A stretch of DNA of 64,000 bases, taken from assembly GCF_958298935.1 (NCBI RefSeq), contig NC_084942.1, positions 12,903,501-12,967,500 on the forward strand, written 5' to 3'. The position numbers and the translations under genes are program-made. The stretch is from Phragmites australis (taxonomy: Eukaryota; Streptophyta; Magnoliopsida; Poales; Poaceae). Below the pieces are notes generated by a model that saw only the letters and a list, made by a program, of their open reading frames with translations, made no database searches and was not told where the DNA came from. This document shows, piece by piece, positions 22,311-35,389 of the stretch; within the stretch, counting starts at the first letter, position 1, and each line of letters starts with the position of its first letter.

Positions 22311-23975
22311 TGTAACAAAACTGGCCCTATTAAGCTATGATTTTAATTTTAGTGATTAATAACAATATAGTTAATGGGACTAACATGTTTGTCAAGAATA
22401 TATGATAGTAGGTCTCATGGATGTAATATATGAAGAAGCCACTGCAACGGGGATTAAATTGGACAAAATTGGAGAAGTCCTAGGAAGATTTGCCTCATCG
22501 GATGATCCAGTGCTCTGGGTGTTGAACTCACCGGAGAATATTTGACAAAGGAGGAGAGAGGCCTGAAGACCTCACCTGAAGGTCCGGTGATTATCAAGTC
22601 TGCTCACCGAAGCAATTCTTTTAGAGAAGGGTGCCGTACTGAAGAATGAAGGCTAAGCTTAACCGGATAGTTCGGTGATCAAAGCATGGCAGCACTAGAG
22701 TGTTTCTGTCCAGAAGGCTGAATGGAACAACCCACCGGAAAGTTTGATGATTAGAGGAAGATACACACTGGAGTATTTCCACTAGAGAAGGTTGTAGCCG
22801 TGGAAGATCGAAGATCAACTAGCCGGAAGGTCTAGTGATGAAGCAAGGCTACACCAAACCATACACCGAATAATGAACAGTGGCAGAACAATTTACACCG
22901 GATGCACTCACTGGTGTAATTTACACAGAGAGGATGCAGTTGGCTTGGATGGCTCGGATTGCTCAGGATAACTCACCGAATAATCCGGTGATGGAGATGA
23001 AGTGTACACCGGAATGTCTTTGTTCATAGAGACTTGAGTGCGGTTCCAACGGCTAGTTTGTGAGAGAGTACTCACCGGATGATCCGGTGTTAGTAGTATT
23101 GTTCTCACCGGATCATCCGGTGTTAACAACTTTTCTGAGCCTTTGGGTTAACAGCTAGTTCGCAGGTTTGACGCTATAAATACCCCTCAACTCAGTCATT
23201 TCAAGTAGTGGCATGCTGATGGAGTCTAGAGGAAGCTCATACACACTTGAGAAGACATCCAAACCACCAAAGTGCTTAATGTGATTATCCAAGGCGATTA
23301 AGCATAAGATTAGTGAGTGATTAATGCTTATAGGTCTAGAGAGAGTGTTGCTAGTTGATTGCTGCCTAGGGAGTGGATCAAGGAGTGATCCAACCTTGCA
23401 CCAAGTGGTACGTCAGCACCTTGAAGTCTTGGTGACTCACCGGCAAGCTTGTTGACCCTTTGACTTAGTGTGAAGCGGTGACGATAAGCGTGTACGGGGA
23501 CGAGGAGACCCTTGCCTTGGTGGCTCAAGCTCTGAAGTGATCACGACAGCAAGAAACCGAAAGAGAGACTAGTGGTGAGACCTTGCCTTCGTGGCTTGGT
23601 GGCTCATCTGGGTAGATGCCTTGTCTTTGTGACTTGGTGGCTCGAGCGCTGTGATCGGATACAACTGGAAGTATATCCTGTGCAGAGCTTCAACGTGGAC
23701 TAGATGTGGCATTCATGCCATCGATACCACGGGATAAAAATCTCTTATACCGAGTTTGCTCTCTCTACCTTATTTACCTTTTCGAATTTACATTTTGCAA
23801 CTTACTTTCTTAGATAGGTTGGAAGCACTTTTATCAGTAAAGTAGACACACTATATAAATCTAGAGTACATATAGATAGAAATTGATATAGGTTTATCTT
23901 GTGTAGTTTTTGGAGCCGAATAGATTCTAAGTGTCATAATTCACCCCCCCTCTTAGGATATCACCAATCCCTTCA
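22311..23975 (+). repeat. 5' LTR of copia copy 1 (1665 bp)
   Basis: Begins TGTAACAAAACTGG and ends CCCTTCA. It contains many CACCGG..TCCGGTG words; the clearest are CACCGGATGATCCGGTG at 23073-23089 and CACCGGATCATCCGGTG at 23106-23122, 8-bp inverted repeats around one base. TATAAATACC at about 23175 is a likely TATA box. Confidence 0.85.
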
Positions 23976-23976
23976 A

Positions 23977-23989
23977 TTGGTATCAGAGC
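23977..23989 (+). other. Primer binding site of copia copy 1
   Basis: TTGGTATCAGAGC, one base after the LTR, is the standard initiator-tRNA-Met PBS. Confidence 0.9.
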
Positions 23990-24133
23990 TAGGGCTCACA
24001 TCTAGCTCTTCAATTTGTGTCAGAGCTTCACAGCTTTCATAAGGTTTTGCCAATTCAAGTGGTATTTGAGCTTTAGTCTCATTGTGATCGGTTAAGCTTC
24101 ACCGCCTAGTGAGTTGTAACGTTCAGGGTTGGG

Positions 24134-25920
24134 ATGGATTCCCATAGTGCTACACTTTTCGATGGCATAAGTTTCCCCCGGTGGAAAATTCTAATAACTT
24201 GTTATTTGTAAGCCCGAGGGTTAGATGTTTGGAGAGTCACCGAGAAAGGGATGAGACCTCATATCACCAACAAAGAGTATCCTTTTATCATTTATATGTG
24301 TTGATACATTTAATAGTGTTTATTCTCTCACTAGTGCAAATGATATTTAGACTAGTCTCATTGAAATACATGAAGGCACAAAGAATGTGTGCAATGAGAA
24401 ATATCATGTGCTTGTTACTAAGCTCAATGGCATCAAGCAACTACCCTACGAATGTGCTAATGACATGTACACATGTTTGAATATTCTTGTCAATGAGATC
24501 AGTGGGTTAGGTTTGACACCAATTGAAGATGATCAAGTGGTGAGAAGAAAACTTCAAGCTCTTCTTTCAAAGTACAAGTTGATAGTCTCCATCATCTACG
24601 ATAACAATGACATCAAGAAGATGACTCTAAGTCAAGTGCTCGATAAGATCACCGTCCATAAGATGACAATGAACATTAGAGTGGAAGCTTCTTCCTCATC
24701 TGATACTAAGAACCTTGCTCTCACCAGCAAGCAAGATCAATGCCAACACATGAAGGCAAGGACGAGGAGACAATAGCAAGAGTCAACCTCAAGCGAAGAT
24801 GATGGTGATCAAGATGAAGAGAGCGATGAATAGGATGATCAAAGCACATCAAGTGATAAAGAAATTGATCCTAAGATGGTCAAGCTCTTCTCAAAGTTAG
24901 AGAAGAATATGAAGAGGATCAATGCCAAGGTTGATCATCCTATCTTCATTGAAGACTTGGTCAACACAATTGATAATATCAAGAAAGAGAAGAAGAAGAC
25001 CAAGAACGAGAGGGATATAAGGGAAAGAGCCAAGGCATTCGTAAGCATAGGAAGATGGGTGAGTGACGATGAAGAGTCAAGCTCAAGTAGTGAAAGCTTC
25101 ACCATCCTCCCCTCCAAGAAAAGTTCTTCCTTAAGGTCGTCATCACACAAGTCATCATCGCGCAAGTCATCTCACAAGTGCCTTATGGCCAAAGGTATGG
25201 ATAGCGATGTAAGTGATGTGAATCTGATGAGGATTATCCTTCCTATGATGAACTCCTTTATTTGATCAATGAGCAACAAAGAGCCCTTAAGAAACAATCA
25301 AAAGAGCTTAAGAAATTCATTGCACTTAATGACATTCATGCTACCTTTGTTTCTAATTATGAATAATTATTGAGCAAATTCAATTTGTTAAACAAGGAGC
25401 ATGATGAGCTTAAGGCTAAATTTGAGTGTATTAAATGTCAAACTAAGGTCCCTTTGAAGCAATCTACCTATCTATTTAATCTTAATCCTAAAATAGATAT
25501 GTTTACTTCTTGTGATGATTTGATTGCTTTATCTAGCTCACCCTTTTGCAATGAGATTTGTGTTGAGAAGGTTGTTGTAGAATCATCTAACAACCTCATT
25601 GCACAGACAATGATGAACTTAATAAAGAAGTGGAGAAGCTCAAGAAGGACTTTGCGAGTTTAAAGGGCAAAGGACATGTCAAACCTCCTCAATATAAGCG
25701 TGCTTTCATGGTGAAGAAGCTTGTGGAGAGGTCCACCGTGATATGCTTCAAATGCCATAAAAAAGGCCACATGTCCTTCGAATGCAAACAAGTGAAGAAG
25801 GAGAGTAATGAGAAGAAGAAGATGGTGAACCTCTTCAACAAAATCTCCAACCTCTACACCAAGCTCAACTACAAGATCGAGACTAAGAGCAACCACTACA
25901 AGCTCAAATTGGCAAGGTGG
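24134..25920 (+). pseudogene. copia gag with zinc knuckle, copy 1 (broken)
   Basis: The likely start is ATG at 24134 (MDSHSATLFDGISFPRWK), the usual beginning of copia Gag. The core reads YHVLVTKLNGIKQLPYECANDMYTCLNILVNEI... in several frames up to about 24780. A Ser/Lys-rich stretch (25080-25200) and a coiled-coil-like region (25260-25460) follow, then a CCHC knuckle CFKCHKKGHMSFEC at about 25743-25785. At least four frame breaks. NQPIWVPKE (about 25955) is the last recognisable copia-like sequence; no protease or later domain follows. Confidence 0.8.
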
Positions 25921-25929
25921 TAGTACATA

Positions 25930-27227
25930 TGATTGGGAGAAAGGATTGGAGGTAGAACCAACCCATTTGGGTGCCTAAGGAAGTCATCACCAACATGAAG
26001 AGGCCCCAATCGGTTTGGGTTCCAAAGAAGACTTGAAACCCAAAAAGGCTATGGGGATTTAGAGACTTGGCTCACAAAATGAAGTGAAGATTCAAGCAAA
26101 GAAGCTAAGTGTACAAGATGAGCACATTGATGAAAATCATGATCATAGTATACCTAAAGCCCCATCCAAAGGTAAAAGAGGTAAATGGTAGCTAGAATTA
26201 TTTTTCATGCATTTTTTTTGCTTCTAGCTTATTTGCCTCATCTAGGATTGCATATGCTTATTTCAATTTATTGCAATGCCCAGTGTAGGTTTTTATATGT
26301 TAGGTTGCTTGTATTTATCTCTAACACATGAGCAACCGACATGGTTTATTAGTTGTAGGTTCATTTCTTGGCACTAATTTTTATAATTGGTATCTTTCGT
26401 ATGCCATGATCCAATCTATAGGATAAATACCCATTGCTATCAATAACAAGTGTATATATCTCACAAGTATTCAACACTTGTATGCGCACTTTCAGGGGGA
26501 GTATACCCTATAGGTTGTGATTTTGAGACTAGCATGTGTTGAAAGTTGTATCTCTTGTAGTCTCATGGAACAATCAACATGTCCCCAGAGGTATGAAATG
26601 CATAAATGCTTCAATTGATATCAATGTTAAGTCTTTTATTCATTTAAGCTACCTCCATGCATAATATATCTTAAACTTCCTATCTTGAGATATTGTGTAG
26701 TTGTGCATATGTTTCTTTCTCATCATATGTATACACACACATAGGGAGTTTAGACTATATTATGTGAGTTTTATAAATTATGATCCATGTGCTTTCATAG
26801 CCTACAATTGGTATAATTCATTTATAGTGATATCTATATAATTAGTATCATTTTCATTGGATCATGATTTGTGAAGCTCTCTCCTATGTGCTCTAATGTT
26901 TTTTTCCTTTGAGTTCAACATGTGCATATAGCATTTTTGGGAGATTGTTGACAAAGAGGGAGAATTTTATGACCAAAGCACAATGCAAGTTGCAAGATGA
27001 ACTTTGTGGAGGAGAGAGAGAAGAAGAAGAAGCTCTTGCATGGGTTGATCAAGGGAGATAGTGGCGATGGAGAAAGAGGGAGCTATAACAAAAGGGGACT
27101 AAGTGGTAAGAACATGCATCCAAGCAGTGTTAAGACTTTGTGCTTGTTTATGATATATACATTTGGTATCATTTATTATTTACCACTTTCTTTGGTTGTG
27201 TTGTCATTAATCACCAAAGGCGGAGAT
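25930..27227 (+). other. Non-coding 3' interior of copia copy 1
   Basis: About 1.3 kb between gag and the 3' LTR without a pol domain. Its last part (26990-27227) is matched in reverse by 30541-30860 of copy 2 and it ends in the PPT AAAGGCGGAGAT. Nothing else recognised. Confidence 0.7.
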
Positions 27228-29024
27228 TATAGTAAAAATGACCCTATTAGGCTATGATTGTGATTTTGGTGATTAATGGTAACATAGTAAATTGGACTAA
27301 CATGTTTATCAATAATATATGATAGTAGGTCCCATGGATGCAATACATGAAGAAGCCACCACAGCTGACACAAAGTTGGACTGAATTGGAGAAGTCCAGG
27401 AAGATTTGCCTAATCGGATGGTCCGGTGCTTTGGGTGTTGAACTCACCGGAGAATATTTGACAAAGGGGGAGAGAGGCCTAAAGACCTCACCCAAAGGTC
27501 TGGTGATTAGCAAGTGTGTTCATCGAAGCAATTCTTCCAGAGAAGGGTGTCGTGCTAAAGAATGAAGGCTAAGCCCCACCAAAAAGTCCGGTGATCAAAG
27601 CATGGCAACACCGAAGTGTTTCTATCCAGAAGGCTGAATGGAATAACCCACCGGAAAGTCTGGTGATAAGAGAAGACACACACTAGAGTATTTCCACCAG
27701 AGAAGGTTGCAGCCGTGGAAGATCGAAGATCAACATGATAGAGGGTCTGGTGATGAAGTAAGGCTACACCAGACAATACACCGAATAATGAATAGTGCAA
27801 AGAGGTAGAACAAAGTTCAAGGCATCGGATAGTTCGGTGATAAAGTGATGTGCACTAGATGCTCTCACTGGAGCAATTTACACAGAGAGGATGTAGTTGG
27901 CTCGAATGGCTTAGGATAACTCACCGGATAGTCCGGTGATGGAGATGAATTATACACCGGAATGTCTGGTATTCACAGAGGCTTGAGTGGGGTTCCAACA
28001 GCTAGTTTGTGAGAGTGTACTCATCAGATGATCCAGTGTTAGTACTATTGTTCTCATCGGATCATCCGGTGTTAACAACTTTTTTGAGCCATTGGGTTAA
28101 CGGCTAGTACGCAGGTTTGAAGCTATGAACACCCCTCTACTCACTCATTTGAAGTAGTGGCATGCTGCTGGAGTCTAGAGGAAGCTCGTACACACTTGAG
28201 AAGACATCTAAACACCGAACTGCCTGATTTGATTATCCAAGACGATTAAGCACAAGATTAGTGAGTGATTAGTGCTTATAGGCCTAGAGAGAGTGTTACT
28301 AGCTGATTGCTGCCTAGAGGTGGATCAAGGAGTGATCCAACCTTATACCAAGTGGTACGCTGGCAAGGTTGTTGACCCTTCGACTTGGCGTGGAGCGGTG
28401 ACGAGAAGCATGTACGGGGACGTGGAGACCCTTGCCTTGGTGGCTCAAACTCTGAAGTGGTACGTCAGCACCTTGAAGTCTTGGTGACTCACCGGCAAGC
28501 TTGTTGACCCTTTGACTTAGTGTGAAGCGGTGACGATAAGCGTGTACGGGGAAGCGGAGACCCTTGCCTTGGTGGCTCAAGCTCTGAAGTGATCACGATA
28601 GCAAGAAACCGAAAGAGAGACTAGTGGTGAGACCTTGCCTTCGTGGCTTGGTGGCTCATCTGGGTAGAGGCCTTGTCTTTGTGACTTGGTGGCTCGAGCG
28701 CTGTGATCGGATACAACTGGAAGTATATCCTGTGCAGAGCTTCAACGTGGACTAGATGTGGCATTCATGCCATCGATACCACGGGATAAAAATCTCTTAT
28801 ACCGAGTTTGCTCTCTCTACCTTATTTACCTTTTCGAATTTACATTTTGCAACTTACTTTCTTAGATAGGTTGGAAGCACTTTTATCAGTAAAGTAGACA
28901 CACTATATAAATCTAGAGTACATATAAATAGAAATTGATATAGATTTATCTTGTGTAGTTTTTGGAGCCGAATAGATTCTAAGTGTCATAATTCACCCCT
29001 CTTAGGATGTCACCGGTCCCTTCA
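27228..29024 (+). repeat. 3' LTR of copia copy 1 (1797 bp), mosaic
   Basis: The first base pair is TA instead of TG. From 27228 to about 28455 it differs from the 5' LTR at well over 10% of sites. From 28459 to 29024 it is almost identical to 23407-23975. A tandem duplication of about 132 bp (units at about 28366-28460 and 28497-28592) accounts for its greater length and sits exactly at the switch point. Confidence 0.85.
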
Positions 29025-29049
29025 CCGATTCATAATAGAAACCAGCATT
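29025..29049. mobile_element. 25-bp CACTA remnant between the two copia elements
   Basis: CCGATTCATAATAGAAACC... is a subterminal-repeat piece of the CACTA element (compare 22302-22330 context and 35110 onward). It separates copia copy 1 from inverted copy 2. Confidence 0.7.
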
Positions 29050-30541
29050 TGTAAGGATCAGTGACGTCCTAAGAAGGGGGTGAATTAGGATGCTTAAAAC
29101 TATTTAGCTCTAAAACTTCACAAGATAAACCTATATCAGTTTCTATCTAAATGTGCTATATTTATCTAGTATGTCTATTCTACCATTCAAAAGATTTGCA
29201 ACCTACTCTAGGAAGGTAAGTTGCAAGTATGTTAATGCGGAAACGTAAATAAGGTACAGATAGCAAACTTGGCACAAGGGATTTTTATCTTATGGTATTG
29301 ATAGCATGAATACCACCCCTAGTCCAGATTGGGACTCTTCCAAGGATATGCTCTTAGTCGTTAAGACTTTCAGTCACGGCTCTTGAGCCACCAAGCCACC
29401 AAGCCAAGGTCTTAAGCCGAATGAGCCACCTAGCCACCAAGGCAAGGTAGTAACACTAGCCTTTCTTTCGGTCACTTATCGTCGTCTTCACTTTGGAGCT
29501 TGCGTCACCACGACAAGGGTCTTCACGTCCCTATACAAGCTTCTTGTCGCCGCTCCACACCATGTCAGAGGGTCAACAAGCTTGAGCCACCAAGGCCCAA
29601 GGTGCCGGTGAGTCACCAAGACTCCAAGGTGCTAGCGTACCTTAGGTACAGGGTAGGATCACTCCTTGATCCACTCTCTAGGTAGCAATGCCCAACAACA
29701 ACTCTCTCTAGGCCTAGTACCACTAATCACTCACTAATATATATGTGCTAATTGCCTTGGATGATAACTTTAAGTACTTTGGTGGCTTGGATGTCTTCAC
29801 AAGTGTCTATAAGCTTCCCCTGCACAGCCACCCCTTCAAAGGACTGAGTGGAGGGGTATTTATAGCCTCAACCCTGTAGACTAGTCGTTGCCCTAACAGC
29901 TAAACTTTTCTGTATACGCTGGATGATCCGGTGTAAACAAATTGTACTTACTGGACCACCCGGCGTGTACATCCTCCACAAACTAGATGTTGGACTACAC
30001 TCAAAACCATTTTGAACACTGGATATTTCGGCGTTGCCTTCAACTCCATCGCTAGACTATCCAACGTGTACACTTGACCCAAACCGTGCCACTTCTTTCT
30101 ACGCAAAATACTCTGGCATAGCCAATCTTTATCACCGGACCATCTAACATGTACAGCCATGCCAAACTAGTCGTTGACATCTTCCCTAGACAAATTACCC
30201 CGATGTCCATGATCTTCAGAGCACCGGACCATCTGGTGTGCATATCTTCTTCTGCCAATCGAGCTATTTCTTCTCTGCACAAAACACTCCGTCGTGTAGA
30301 ACTTCAGAGGGCCTAACCCGACGTGTACATCTTGCTGATCGTCGGACCATCTGATGGGTACAACTTTTCTGGGATATCTCCAATTCAATCAATCTTTGTC
30401 CCAGTTTTGGTGGCTTTTTGATATCTTTTATCCATGAGACATACTAAAGCACATACTTGACAAACATGTTAGTCCCATTGACTATATTATCATTAATCAC
30501 CAAAATCACATACATACCCTAAGAGGGCCATATTCACTACA
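29050..30541 (-). repeat. 3' LTR of copia copy 2 (1492 bp)
   Basis: LTR with degenerate CCGGA..TCCGG words, e.g. CTGGATGATCCGGTG at about 29919 and TCCGG/CCGG-type variants through 30350. Its last bases on the plus strand, GGGCCATATTCACTACA, correspond to the start of the LTR in element orientation. Confidence 0.82.
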
Positions 30542-31892
30542 ATCTCCCTCTTTTTGGTGATTGATGACAACGCAACCAAAGCAAGTGACGAATAAATGAT
30601 ACCAAATGTAAATGACACAAATATAGCAACAATTTTATAGAAAGCACAATACATTACCACTTTGCTTGGATGTATGGTAAGAACAACTAAAGATACCACC
30701 TGTAGAGATGAAACTTGTTCTTGTTCTTACCTACACTTTGTCCCCCTTTTCTCATGGCTCCCCTTTCTCCATCGCCACTATCTCCCTTGATTAACCCATG
30801 CAAGAGCTACTTCTTCTCCCTCTTTTTTTACTTTGGCATCCCTAGTCATTCTCCCCTAGACATGTCATCTTGCGTATCATGCTTCTTGCACTTGCTTTGT
30901 CATCAAAATTCTCCCCTTTGTCAACAATCTCCAAAAAGGCTATAAACACATGTTGAACTCAAGAAAAATCGTTGGAGCACATGGGAGAGACCTTCATGAA
31001 CCATGATCCAATAAGATGGTACCACTTGTAGGAATCCAATTGAAATGGTTATGTGGATACCACTTGAAATAAAACCACATGGATCACAGTACATGAAAAT
31101 CACATAATATAGTCTAAACTCCCCATATATGTGTGCATACATATGATAAGACCTATTTGTGATGAATCACTTGTAGAAATGTAACAATATATGCAGAATT
31201 AGACAATTTTAGAGATAGGAAGTTTAAACCATATTATGCATGGAGGTATCTTAAATGACCAAATGAATTGACAATGATATCAATTGAAGTCTTTAAGCAT
31301 TGCATACCTCTGATGACGTGTAGATTCCTCCAAGAGACTACCAAAGATATCACTTGCAATACATGTTAGTCTCAAAATCACAACCCATAGGATATACTTC
31401 TCCTAAATGTGTGCATACAAGTATTGAATACTTGTGAGAGATATACACTTGTCATTAATACATGGCACATAAAAGATATCAATTGTAAAACTTGTGCTAA
31501 ATAAAGAGCCTACAACTAATAAACCATGTATATTGCTTATAGGTTAGAAAGAAGTACAAGCAACATACTGTATGATAAACATACACTAGGTATTCTAATA
31601 AAATGAAATATGCATATGCAATCCTAGACAAGGCAAAGGTATACATCAATTGAAAAGATTTTGCATCTAGTACCATTACCTCATTTACCTTTGTATGGGG
31701 ATTTGTATATATGATGATCAAGGTCTTCATCAATGCGCCTAATCTTGTACACTTGGCTTCTTTGCTTGAAACTTTTCTTCATCTTGTAAGCCAAGTCTCC
31801 AAATCCACAATGCTGACTCAGGGCCTTCAAGTCATCTTTGGAACCAAAACCGATTGGGACCCATTCATATTGGTGATGACTTCATTGGGCAC

Positions 31893-33471
31893 CTAAATAG
31901 GTTGGTTCCACCTCCAGTTCATTCTCCCAACCATGTGTGCAATCACCTTGCTATTTTTCTTCTTTTTGAGATTGTAGTGGTTGCTCTTAGTCTTGATCTT
32001 GTAGTTGAGCTTGGTGTAGAGGTTGGAGGTCTTATTGGAGAGATTCATCACCTTCTTCTTCTCCCTGGTCTTCTTCTTGACTTGTTTGCATTCGAAAGAC
32101 TGATGACCTTCTTGATGGCACTTGAAGCATGTCACGGTGGACCCCTTCGCAAGCTTGTTCACCATGTTTTTACGGTTATCTTAAGGAGGTTGGATAAGTT
32201 ATTTACCCTTTAATCTTGCCAAGTCTTTCATTACCTTCTCCACTTATTGCTTGACCTCATCATTTTCTTGTGCAATAAGTTTTTTAGATGGTTCTACAAT
32301 AACATTCTCAATATATGTCTCATTTCAAAGAGGTGAGCTATATAAATCAATTAAATCATCACAAGAAGTGAAAGTTTCTACCTTAGTATTGAAATTAAAT
32401 AGAGAGGTAGAACGCTTCAAATGGTCCTTAGATTGAAATCCAATGCACTTAAGTTTTGCCTTAGCTCATCATGCCTCTTGTTTAGCAATTTAAATTTGTT
32501 AAATAATTGTTTATAATTACTTTTAAAGGTAGCATGAATGACATTAAGAGCATTGCTTGTTTAGCTTGTTTGTTTAAGACGCTTTGTTGCTCATTCATCA
32601 ATTAAGGAGTTCTTCTTGAGAGGGTGAATCCTCATCGGATTGGATGATCAATCTTGGCATTGATCATCTTGATGTTCTTCTCCACTTGTGAGATAAGCTT
32701 GACAACCTTGTGATCAATCTCTTTATCACTTGAGGTACTTTTCTCATCTTTTTCATTGCTCTCTTTATATTCATCACCATCATCTTCGCTTGAGCTTTAC
32801 TCTTGCTCTTGCCTCCTCATCTTCGCCTTCATGTGTGGACATGAAGCTTACTTGCTTGTGAGGGCAAAGTTCTTGTCATTGAATGAGGAAGAAGCTTCAA
32901 CCTCCATGTTCATGGTCATCTCATGGGCGGTGATCTTATCGAGCACTTAACTTAGAGTCATCTTCTTAATATCGTTGTTGTCATAGATGATAGAGATTAT
33001 CAACTTGTACTTTAGAATAAGAGCTTGAACTATTCTTCTCACCACTTTATCATCTTCAATTTGCATCAAACCTAACCCATTAATCTCATTGATAAGAATA
33101 TTCAAACATGAGTACATGTCATTAGCATTTTCATGGGAAATTTGTTTGATGCCATTAAGCTTAGTGACCAGCACATGATATTTCTCATTGCACACATACT
33201 TTGTGCTTCATGTATGTCAATGAGGTTAGTCGAAATATCATATGCATTGGTGAGAGAATAAACTCTATTAAAAGCTTTGTGAATAGAGATGATAAAAGGA
33301 TACTTTTTGCCATTACATTTAATTGCCTCTCCTTATTGGTGATACGAGGTCTCATCCATTCTAAAGTAACTGTCCAAACATCCAAACTTTGAGCTTGCAA
33401 AAAAAAGACATTAGAATTTTCCAATAGGGGACATAAGTGCTATCAAACTGTGGAGCACTATGGGTACCCAT
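31893..33471 (-). pseudogene. copia gag with zinc knuckle, copy 2 (broken)
   Basis: The minus-strand start is at 33471 (MGTHSAPQFDSTYVPYWK). The core YHVLVTKLNGIKQISHENANDMYSCLNILINEINGLGL matches copy 1 closely (32947-33195). The CCHC knuckle CFKCHQEGHQSFEC lies at about 32090-32135. The same C-terminal stretch (LYTKLNYKIKTKSNHY) ends it at about 31980. Multiple frame breaks; nothing of pol follows. Confidence 0.8.
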
Positions 33472-33537
33472 TCCATCCCTAGACGTCACAACTCTAGGTG
33501 GTTAAACCTATCAAGAGTATGAGGCTTTGATACCAGT

Positions 33538-35109
33538 TGTAAGGATTGGTGATGTCCTAAGTAGGGAGTGAATTAGGACACTTAAAACTATTAAATGCTC
33601 AAAATTTCACAAGATAAACCTATATCAATTTCTATCTAAATGTGCTATAAAGTTATCTAGTATCTACTCTACCGTTCAAAAAGTTTGCAACCTACTCTAG
33701 GAAGTTAAATTGCAAGTATGTAAATACAAAAACGTAAATAAGGTACAGAGAGCAAACTCGCCATAAGGGATTTTTATCCGGTAGTATCGATGGCATGAAT
33801 GCCACCCCTAATCCACATTGGAGCTCCACCAAAGATATGCTCCTAGTCTCTAAGACTCTTCTAGTCATAGCTCTTGAGCCACCAAGCTACCAAAACAAGG
33901 TCTCACCACTAGCCTCTCTTCCTATCTCTTGTTACCGTCTTTACTTTGGAGCTTAAGTCACCAAGACAAGGGTATCCTCATCCCTGTACAAGTTTCTAGC
34001 CGCCGCTCCATACCAAGTCGGATAGTCAACAAGCTTAAGCTAGTAATGCCCAAGGTGTCGGCGAGTCACCAAAACTCTAAGGTGCCGGCGTAACTCTAGG
34101 TACACGGTAGGATCACTACTTGATCCACTCTCTAGGCAGAAACACCTAGCAACAACTCTCTATATGCCTAATAGCACTAATCACTCACTAATCTATGTGC
34201 TAATTGCCTTGGATGATAACTTTATATACTTTGGTGGCATGGATGTATTCACAAGTGTCTATGAGCTTCCCCTGGACAGCCATCCCTTCAAATGACCGAG
34301 TAGAGGGGTATTTATAGCCTCAACCCTGCGGACTAGTTGTTGTCCCAATGGCTCAACTTTTTTGTATATGTCGGATGATCCAGTGTAAACACATTGTACT
34401 CACCGGACCATCCGGCGTGTACATCCTCCACAAACTAGTTGTCGGAACTCCACTCAAGACCATTCTGAACAATAGATACTCTGGCATTGCCTTCAACTCC
34501 ATCATTGGACAATCCGGCGTGTACACTTGAGCCAAATCGTGCCACTTCTTTCTATGCAAAATACTCTGGTGTAGCCAATATTTATTGCCGGATCATCCGA
34601 TGTGTACAACCACGCCAAACTAGCTGTTAACATCTTCTCCGGACAAATTACTCCGGTGTGCACCATCTTTAGAGCGCCAAACCATCCAACATGCATATCT
34701 TCTGCTGCCAACTGAGCTATTTCTTCTCTGCACAAAACATTCCGGTATGTAGAACTTTAGAGCGCTAGACCATCTGGTGCGTAACATCTTCTAGTCTTTC
34801 CTTTGGAATGCTTCGGCATGTACAAACCTCTAAGCACCAGACCATCTGGCGTCTTCTTCAACTTTCTCCTTCTCTATCAGAAACACTCCGGCATGTACAC
34901 CTTGCTGATCCCCGAAACATCCAATGTGTACCACTTTTCTGGGACATCTCCAATTCAATAAATATTTGTCCTGCCATCGGTGGCTTCTTCATGTCTTGCA
35001 TCCATGAGACTTACTAAAGCATATACTTGACAAACATGTTAGTCTCATTGACTGTTGTTATTAATCACCAAAATCACATACATGTTCTAAGAGGGCCATG
35101 TTCGCTACA
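33538..35109 (-). repeat. 5' LTR of copia copy 2 (1572 bp)
   Basis: Pairs with 29050-30541. CCGGACCATCCGG-type words recur, e.g. CACCGGACCATCCGGCG at about 34401-34417 and GGACAATCCGGCG at about 34507. Bounded on the plus strand by TGTAAGG (33538) and GCTACA (35109). Confidence 0.82.
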
Positions 35110-35389
35110 GCAGTGATAATAATTATCACTGCTGGTTCAAAAGGTCGCTGGTAGAGCAATAATTGAGGCAAAACAAACCAGTAATGATAATACTTATCTT
35201 TGTTGGCTCGTATTGCAAACCGGTAGTGATATGGTTTATTACTGCCAGTTCAAATTCTCACTGATGGTGCAAGAATTGAGCGAAGACGAACTGGCAGTGA
35301 TAATAATTATCACTACCGGTTCGTATTCCAAACTGCCAATGATAATTCTTCTATAAACCGATCATGTCTCCCTCAGTCATAACCCATCA

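Larger units (their letters stand above)
22311..29024 (+). mobile_element. gag-only Ty1/copia element, copy 1 (Maximus/SIRE-like, non-autonomous)
   Basis: LTRs lie at 22311-23975 and 27228-29024, the PBS at 23977 (TTGGTATCAGAGC) and the PPT (AAAGGCGGAGAT) just before 27228. The interior holds a copia-type gag with zinc knuckle and then about 1.2 kb of non-coding sequence; protease, integrase and RT are absent. Copy 2 lacks the same parts, so this looks like a propagating non-autonomous family. The flanks TTGGT and CCGAT are poor as a TSD. Clade is inferred from gag and PPT/PBS style. Confidence 0.82.
29050..35109 (-). mobile_element. gag-only Ty1/copia element, copy 2, inverted
   Basis: Reads on the minus strand. 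LTRs are 29050-30541 and 33538-35109, both bounded TGTAAGG...CTACA on the plus strand. PBS (AACTGGTATCAAAGCC on the minus strand) adjoins 33538; PPT (CCAAAAAGAGGGAGAT) adjoins 30541. Flanks GCATT and GCAGT are a TSD with one change. The interior has only gag and non-coding DNA, as in copy 1. More diverged internally than copy 1. Confidence 0.82.

Noticed and set aside
23000..23130. CRISPR-like appearance of spaced CCGGAT..TCCGG words
   Set aside because: Units vary, spacing is irregular, they lie within LTRs of plant retrotransposons, and no cas genes are present.
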